Part shown: one piece after another, positions 57,681 through 64,000 of the stretch
How positions within the stretch are numbered: the first letter of the stretch is position 1
How the letters are laid out: every line of letters begins with the position of its first letter
Source of the DNA: Polytrichum commune
Lineage: Eukaryota; Streptophyta; Polytrichopsida; Polytrichales; Polytrichaceae
DNA: 64,000 nt
NCBI GenBank assembly: GCA_950295325.1
Contig: OX485806.1
Coordinates: 7,872,001-7,936,000 of the forward strand
Direction: 5' to 3'
Position numbers and translations under genes: made by a program
Notes under the pieces: model-generated
The model's database searches: none
Seen by the model: only the letters and a program-made list of their open reading frames with translations
What the model was told of the DNA's origin: nothing

Positions 57681-58214
57681 CTTTAAGTGGACATTTGTTT
57701 GAAATAGAGGCATTTTTGTGGGAGATCTAGAACAATCATGTCTTTGAGGTACTTGCAAATGTGTGCGGAGGAGATAGCAAAAATCCAACACCAATTCAAA
57801 GTTTGTGGGAATTTCGTATGAGATTCTAAAGTTAAGATTGTTATGCCCATATATTAGCCATGTATGGTCCTTTTGTGGAAAAAAAAACTTTGTTGCTTGA
57901 AGTACAATCATTATGACTCCAATGTTGAGCATCTATTCACCCCACATAGATCATTCTTGTGTCCCTTTAAAATGTGAGTTATGGAGGTAGGTGAATTACA
58001 CAAAGAAAAAAGTTCGTGGGTGAATTACATCAAAGCTCATTGACCACGCGGTGGGTGTGTCTTAAATTGGGGCTTGATTGCCATGTTTGGGACATGTTTG
58101 GGCATGTTCCGTTTGGAGTGGTGCCCAATATACTAAACATAAATCAATATCAATATTATAACGGGCATTACTGGTAGGCAAATCTTAAGCTTGCCTCCAA
58201 TTTGCAAGCTTTAG
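57681..58214. other. Intergenic, no gene seen
   Basis: The minus-strand 103-codon frame (57,621-57,932) overlaps repeat V and is unrecognised. Confidence 0.5.
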
Positions 58215-58345
58215 TGACAATATCCCATGTTGTATTCTTGGATATTCCCCACATTCAGTCTGAATGTGGGCAATATTCAAGAATACAACGTGGGATATTG
58301 TCAGTCCCACAGAACAATGTTATGGATTTGAATAATGTTATGAAC
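58215..58345. mobile_element. Snapback MITE family S, copy S2, with near-perfect hairpin
   Basis: 58,216-58,258 and 58,261-58,302 are inverted repeats of about 43 bp with about three mismatches and a 2-nt loop (GACAATATCCCATGTTGTAT, CCCCACATTCAG against CTGAATGTGGGC, CGTGGGATATTGTC). The family right end follows: AGTCCCACAGAACAATGTTA and TGGATTTGAATAATGTTATG. The matching outer left arm is missing. Confidence 0.7.
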
Positions 58346-60595
58346 ACATTATCTCTTGAGATGTGAATATTGAACATGTGGCATAAGGTGTGTGGGTTGA
58401 TGTATGTGGTCATTCTTCATAAGTCAACACCTCCACTTGAATAGTACAGGGTAAGGCTTGTATTAACAATACATGTTGTGATGAGATTCAACTATGTGAT
58501 CAAAATGTAATAACCATCCTAATTGCAAAGTAATTAGTTTTTGTTTCTACTGCATGAAACAAATCATCATCTTGATGACGCTTCCAAAAACTTTCTATAC
58601 TTTATTTTGAATACATGATGTGGGAGATGAAGGGCACATAAGGTAGGTGCACCTTTTCCGGTCTTACTTTTGGGGGTATTGCAGACACAAAGCATATGTT
58701 ATATGATTATCAAATAAAACAAAAATCAAGTGGGGACATAGCATGCACATGCAACATGTACATTGTGAACCACACCATGTAAGAGACAAATGAGTGGAAG
58801 CTCCAATGTGTGTAGGACCATGGAGTTGTCAATATTGAGCTAAATATTGGATTATATATGGGGCTTCATAGGCAAATGTGGAATGTCACTCGAAGATCCC
58901 ATATTCTCACAATCATGTGGTTTAGACAAGACCATAATACTCAATAAGCACATTATCCCACACAAAAAAGATGTATAGCACATACATATTGGGCCTATTT
59001 GACTCCAAAGAGTTGTAACATATTTTGAACTGAGAAGTGTGTAAGAAATTGAGATTCAATCCATTTTTTTGGACTGACATGTCTTCTGAACCTACTTCTA
59101 AATGCAATCCAATGAAAAGGAAAAGGAAAAGGAAAAGCAGTGTGATACATTGACATGCGATGTTCGTTCACCATTTTCTACCCATGCTCAATGAAAATAA
59201 ATGTACATAACATGAATATGGTTGGTTTTAGCAACAATGCATGACATTGGATCCACATCTTCTATACCATATTGTAGCTTGCTACTCTATCATAACAATA
59301 GGTAAGGAATGGCATGACTTGAAGTGAGATGTGTTTAATTCGAAATTGGAAATTACAAAATCCAACAACAAAGTTAGGAGTATGCATGTTTGTGAAACCA
59401 AGTCTCGTCTCTTCATAACCACAATTTCTAGTGATGTGGATCCAATGACACATGTTTGGGCTTTGTGATGTCTAGACAAACTCATGCATTGTGAATGAAC
59501 GGGTCTTTAAGGTAGAAAAACGGAAAACGGTGAAAATAGTTGACTTGGTCAAAAATTTGTGCAATGATTTTCAAAGATGGAGTAGAGAAAATGTTGAGGA
59601 ATGCAAGTTGTCATGTAATTTTATTCCCTATAAAAAGATAGTCATATTTTTACAAAGAGGCAAGTAAGTCAAGCCCCTTTCTTGTACAGTAGAGTGTCCC
59701 TAATTTAAGCATCAAAGTATCCTACTCTACATACAAATGCACAGAAAAGAGTTAACTTCATGGCACCCAAAAGTGATCCCAAGTGATGTGAAACAAGACC
59801 TACCCAGCCAATGACAACATTTGGCCTATCGTTGCATCCTTTTTGGCCCACCATTATTACAATTAACCATCATGGGTCCACACAAGAATTGTTCTAGTCC
59901 TAGTCTAGTGCACCACTAATGGCCAGTCACTATTTTATGCTTTTCCACCTTAGTAAACCAACCACCTGTAGGTGGAGGACCATTTCATTGCAAATGGAAC
60001 CCACCACACTAATTTGGAGCCTCCGATATGATATTCGGAATCATAGTAGTGGGTCATGGAATAGCTTATTGCGATTCCGCCTTCCAAATGGATGTCTTTA
60101 CCTAGACATCATGAAGCTAGACTTGCACGTGTTGACCCAATGACCCACACTATGCACATGATTGGGTGAATCAAATTGGACAACAATAGCAATGTTCTAT
60201 GAGCATCATGTACCAAGGGGCTAATCTTTGGACAATCTAGGATTAACGAGCATCTATGCATGTGGTTTGATGCTCTATATAGTAGGTATGGAAAATTACA
60301 TGAGTGTGTCACCAAGTAGGTGTTGTTTCTCCATGAAGAGATTCCCCATCATTCAACCTTGCCACATTGTCATTTCTTGCATCTCTTACCTATAAATCCT
60401 TTTGTTTTATTTCACAAGTAACGTAAGTAGTTGACATTAGATGTGAATAATTATTTTTTCTTCATTTTTCCCAACAATTGAAAATTCTCAAACTTTAAGG
60501 ATTTTTTTTATAGAATAAGCTTGCTTAATATTGAGGGTTATTTAATGTTTTGTAGATGAAGGTGTTGTTCATAAATGAATGTGTACATCAGTCAT
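58346..60595. other. Intergenic, no supported gene
   Basis: An (AAAAGG)n tract lies at 59,113-59,137. Short frames on both strands (up to 74 codons) are unrecognised. Confidence 0.5.
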
Positions 60596-60596
60596 T

Positions 60597-60741
60597 ACAT
60601 TATTCAAATCCATAACAATGTTATGTGGGACTAATAATATTTCACAAAATATTTCCCATATTCAGACTAAATGTGGGAAATATTCTGTGGGATATTGTCA
60701 GTCCCACAGAACAATGTTATGGATTTGAATAATGTTATGGT
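60597..60741. mobile_element. Snapback MITE family S, copy S3 (complete)
   Basis: 145 bp forming one long hairpin. Left arm ACATTATTCAAATCCATAAC, AATGTTATGTGGGACT and ATATTTCCCATATTCAG. Right arm TAAATGTGGGAAATATT, AGTCCCACAGAACAATGTTA and GGATTTGAATAATGTTATG. It abuts the SINE copy at 60,745. Confidence 0.8.
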
Positions 60742-60744
60742 TAA

Positions 60745-60945
60745 ATATTTATTTTTAAAATTTTGATTTTGATATTGATATTTTTGGGAACATGGGAGGC
60801 GCTTTTGACCTCATTAATTTTCCTTCAAGTAGAGAGACAATTTCACGGCTGGGAATCAAACCACCAACCACTCCATTCGGTTTGGGGACCTCTCCACTAT
60901 CATCAGATAGTTTAGGGTCATCTCAAACCATAAAGTTTTGGATTT
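60745..60945 (-). mobile_element. Probable tRNA-derived SINE, copy 2
   Basis: Minus strand: GAGATGACCCTAAACTATCT, GATAGTGGAGAGGTCCCC (A-box-like), AATGGAGTGGTTGGTGG and a B box GGTTTGATTCCC (complement of 60,851-60,863). CATGTTCCCAAAAATATCAA follows, with a simple-repeat AT-rich tail. Same order as the copy at 55,701-55,850 but about 25% diverged by eye. Confidence 0.6.
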
Positions 60946-61196
60946 TGGAATGAGAAGTACCATGTTGGTATACAATAACTCCCTCTTGCCGTAACTTGGG
61001 TCACATATATGACACTCTATTTCGCTTTATTGTAATATTAATGAAATTTTGGTGATTGGGAGCAATGTGAATGCATACTCATGAGAACTGAAATGCTAAT
61101 GTTGATGCTACCTAGTCTACCTTGGTTTCATTAACTCAACTTTCAATCCATGAACTTCTAAAGGCCCTTTGTACACTAAGGTAGACAAGCCTATTA
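60946..61196. other. Intergenic, no gene seen
   Basis: AAGGCCCTTTGTACACTAAGG at about 61,161-61,181 resembles a second, orphan end of the GGGCC family just outside the element that starts at 61,197. Confidence 0.4.
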
Positions 61197-62324
61197 GGGC
61201 CAGTTTACACTATGGACCATGAAGTTGGACCAGGGCTCTGCAAGGCAGTTGATTGGCTGTTGAAGTTCTCCCGGGACAACTTCGGTTTACACTAAGGAAA
61301 AAATGGCAGAGGGACCATGGAGGTTGAGGTCCCAAAATATAATTTTTAAGGCCTAATAAATGCACTAACATGGTCCAACAGGTTTTGCGGTGAGAGAGGC
61401 AAGAGGGGTGGTATGGTAGGAAAAGGCAATAGCCCATGTCAAAGAAATACTATTTTAACAAATTTTAAACGAATCTACCTTTTATGTGCCTTAATTTTAC
61501 CATAGCCCATGAGACATACCAGCATTACCTTGCCCTACCCCTTAAACCGGCTCACATGTGTTTCACCAAACCACGTGGGACATCTAGAACTCAAGAATTC
61601 AAGTGCAGATTTGTTTTTTTGGTCTACCAAATGCAATGTTTTTAATTTTGAGGATTTTAATATACCGTTGGAAAGGTCTTGAAAATACCTTTCCAATGGT
61701 ATATTACACACCCCAAAATGTTTAAAAAATGCAGTTGCAAAACAAAAAACAAAAATCTGTAGTGGTTTAGTGACTGTAGATCAGGGTAGTCAAAAGAAGT
61801 GCAATGGGAAATCTTCTAACACTAATTATCAAAGAATTAAAAATTAGTGTTGAGCAAGGTAGGGTGGTAACAACATTAAATATAATCAAACACTAAATAT
61901 CCTATTTAGTGTAGTGACAACACAAGCTACATGTCACATGTAGATTACATTGAGCACATACAAATTAAATTACTCTCTCTTTTTTGTAAAAATTGTTGTG
62001 AGAAGATTTGCAAGCCACATCTTCGACACATTTAACAAGAAGTGAAGACAAGTGAAGCCCAAGAGAAGACAAGGAATGATCAAACTTAATGTTTTTTTCA
62101 AAATTGCCCTTTTTGGGCATGTATTAAAAAAATCAGCACCTTCACTTTTTTGTGCGTGGTCATTCTTCTTGGTCCACATTCGATTTACACCTAGTGAGGG
62201 GCCCAAGGCTCTCAAAACCATTTTTTTATGAAGTCGGACCATGGAAGTTGGACCATGAACTCGGACCATTAACAAAGGCCATCATCCATGGTCCGACTTC
62301 ATGGTCCATAGTGTAAACCGGCCC
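61197..62324. mobile_element. GGGCC-ended Harbinger-like element, long copy H4 (TTA TSD)
   Basis: 1,128 bp between exact TTA repeats (61,194-61,196 and 62,325-62,327). The inverted ends are long: left GGGCCAGTTTACACTATGGA, CCATGAAGTTGGACCA; right, in reverse complement, GGGCCGGTTTACACTATGGA, CCATGAAGTCGGACCA, about 36 bp with two or three mismatches. A 101-codon minus frame (61,970-62,275) lies inside but is not recognised and includes the terminal repeat. A fragment of MITE M5 is nested at 61,810-61,911. Confidence 0.85.
61810..61911 (-). mobile_element. CACTAAATA-ended MITE fragment, copy M5
   Basis: Inverted relative of the left 100 bp of M4. The right end CACTAAATATCCTATTTAGTG is followed by TA (61,912-61,913). 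Homology runs through AGGGTGGTAACAACATTAAA and stops near CTTCTAACACTAAT, where the other end should be. It is truncated and nested in H4. Confidence 0.7.
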
Positions 62325-62327
62325 TTA

Positions 62328-63590
62328 GATGTATATGGTTAGTTACTTATTTAAATCAGACGCCTCTATTAAAGTGTGTAGTCATGTGTGGCTTCATGAA
62401 CAGATATAAAAAAGGCACGTGCTATAAAAGATCGGACTACATGCTCAAGTATGATAACCATTCTAGGTTTAATAGTCAACATAATTGGGGGGGGGGGTGT
62501 ATGAGCTGTAGGACACAAGAATCTTAGCTTTGATTATGAATGGGATATTCGTGTAAATTCCAAGATTTATGTGGAGAGTGGCTATGGCCTTGATTTGGAT
62601 CTGCTAACAATCACGTACTAATCGCATGTTTCATATCTTAGGAGAAATGGGCTAGTAAGAAAAAGTAACCGTTTAAGATCCATTTGCCTTATGGTTACTT
62701 ATGGAGTTTTGGCCTCTTCCAATGTGTTTACAAATCTAGAAATATCCATTAGTAAATATTGTACGAAACTAATGTCATAATAACAACAAGATGAAGGTCC
62801 CCAAAACCTCAATTTGAGATAGGTTTTCAAGTAACTTATATGTTGTTTTTGAAGGTTTGCTTCATGTGGTTATTGTTGAGTGGGTGTTGAGTATTGACTT
62901 TTTACTTCACCAACCACTGAGACATGTGCCATCCTTACCTATTGCACCTGTGCATATGAATTAGTATCTTAGATGAGCCCAACCCCATACACCCATGCCC
63001 GTGTGTACCCACTATATGCATCTATGGCCAATGCTCATGAGCCTGCCCTCCCCCATGACCCTACCATCATGCCCTCATGAAGGGCTTTAAGAAAAGAAAA
63101 ATAATTTTCTTTTTAGATGAATTATCCTCCTTTGTCCTTTTTTGCATGCCATGTCGCCACTTAGCTCCATGCCCGCCACCGCCCCCTACCATGCCCACCG
63201 TTTGCACTTTAGTACCCCACCTTTGAGTTCATATTTGTTTCCTCTTTCTTTTGTCACAAGTTTGTTTTGGGAAAGAATTTTTGGCATGCGGCCCTTTTTC
63301 TTAGGAAAGCTAGTTGGATAAGTGTCCATCTTTCATAGACTCCTACCACCACCACGTGCCCTATCGTATGTAGACTATGGAATAACATTAAAATGTTTAT
63401 TTTAGGATAAAATAGAACCTCAATCTTTGCACTCAAAAATAGGTGTTCAAATAAGGTTGGTGTTTGAAAAAGACATGGCTAAGACATAGCTTGAGCTAAG
63501 AGCTCGAACTAACAATTTTGGGAGTTTGATGGGCATTTGGATTTGACAAGATTACATCCAAAGCTCAAACAACTGAGAGCTTCATCAATC
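62328..63590. other. Intergenic, no gene seen
   Basis: An 11-G run lies at 62,487-62,497. 62,640-62,700 (AGTAAGAAAAAGTAACCG, TTTGCCTTATGG) faintly resembles the flank of repeat V near 15,280. Confidence 0.45.
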
Positions 63591-63998
63591 CTTAAGCTCT
63601 GAAGACTTTGTAGCATGTGTAAAGTGGCCATCCTCAAGGTGTGATATCAAGTGTGGACTTCTCCTTAAACAAAGGAGTCTTACCAAAGGATGCTTGAAAG
63701 CCCATTGGCATGAGGCCCCTAAACGAGATCTTAAACTCTCATCATTCATAAATGACCTCCATGAGCTAGCGTAGAATTTTGAGAGAGAGGTTGACAAAAA
63801 CTACGGAGAGCTTGTCACAGTTGTTCCACATGGGATCCATCAAGGTGCCATCTAAACGTTTGAAGCAGAGAACAAAGTTGAACACCCAATTGGGAAGTAA
63901 CATGAAGTGAAAAAACACGTAGAATGAGCTCCCAACCAATTGGACGGCTCCTTTCTTCAAGCTCTCAACCACTAAAGGTAGGTGTGCCAATACCCGTG
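63591..63998 (-). other. Coding-like region at window edge, unrecognised
   Basis: The minus-strand frame entering from the right edge reads ARVLAHLPLVVESLKKGAVQ, FHFMLLPNWVFNFVLCFKRL and DPMWNNCDKLSVVFVNLSLK to TAG at 63,766. In another frame, 63,650-63,730 reads EFKISFRGLMPMGFQASFGK. The order suggests a worn coding region that continues outside the window. No family is recognised. Confidence 0.25.
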
Positions 63999-64000
63999 CG

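Noticed and set aside
1-64000. CRISPR array, rRNA, tRNA or bacterial operon
   Set aside because: The tandem arrays have no spacer structure, no rRNA or tRNA sequence is recognisable, and gene density is far below any prokaryote.
1-64000. Complete LTR retrotransposon
   Set aside because: I looked for paired long direct repeats with TG...CA ends, a tRNA primer site and RT or integrase motifs, and found none that could be supported. The CCGGTT repeat remains a possible solo LTR but lacks proof.

Overview
The window looks like heterochromatin-like, non-genic DNA from a eukaryotic nuclear genome, most likely a streptophyte plant (alga or land plant). The DNA is AT-rich. There is no operon-like packing, no rRNA or tRNA gene, and no intact protein-coding gene that I can defend. 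Almost every open frame is short and lies inside a repeat. What I can read is a layered deposit of decayed transposable elements, short inverted-repeat elements (MITEs), minisatellites and simple repeats. Lineage is inferred from the repeat types and cannot be fixed by eye.

Protein-coding remnants. Two copies of one non-LTR retrotransposon (LINE) family are recognisable. The first, at 10.9-11.7 kb (+), carries reverse transcriptase block 4 and a broken YADD box. The second, at 21.8-22.7 kb (-), carries the C-terminal CCHC knuckle and a restriction-like endonuclease domain. Both have lost the catalytic Asp of the endonuclease (D to N, D to Y). A PIF/Harbinger transposase C-terminus lies at 43.2-43.7 kb (-), with a frameshift and stops. 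Other coding-like frames (3.0-3.8, 5.8-6.2, 28.4-30.7, 34.5, 52.7-53.6, 54.2-54.9 and 63.6-64.0 kb) are not recognised and may be chance or very old genes.

Non-autonomous elements. (1) GGGCC-ended elements flanked by TTA/TAA, at 12.7, 37.3, 56.6 and 61.2 kb plus an end at 1.1 kb, fit the PIF/Harbinger signature and so the transposase remnant. (2) CACTAAATA-ended elements flanked by TA lie at 17.8, 26.8, 31.7, 40.1, 40.9, 50.2 and 61.8 kb; one sits inside a minisatellite, which exposes the empty site. (3) A foldback family with an 8-bp target duplication is clearest at 8.24 kb. (4) Snapback elements lie at 20.0, 58.2 and 60.6 kb. (5) A 630-bp Mutator-like element at 49.0 kb has a 9-bp duplication and is nested in another repeat. 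(6) A probable tRNA-derived SINE occurs at 55.7 and 60.8 kb.

Tandem DNA. A 61-bp minisatellite at 16.8-17.8 kb has an A-B-C-D higher-order order, followed by three ~270-bp units that each keep one copy of the 61-bp unit. A four-fold ~150-bp array rich in CCGGTT lies at 13.7-14.3 kb, with single-unit relatives at 33.3, 40.5 and 48.9 kb. A three-fold ~328-bp array at 34.8-35.8 kb carries a dyad in each unit. Long G or C homopolymers (up to 19) are unusually frequent throughout.

Nested insertions order the events: the CCGGTT repeat is older than the Mutator-like element at 49 kb, the 61-bp array is older than its TA-flanked insert, and the 61.2 kb GGGCC element holds a fragment of the CACTAAATA family.
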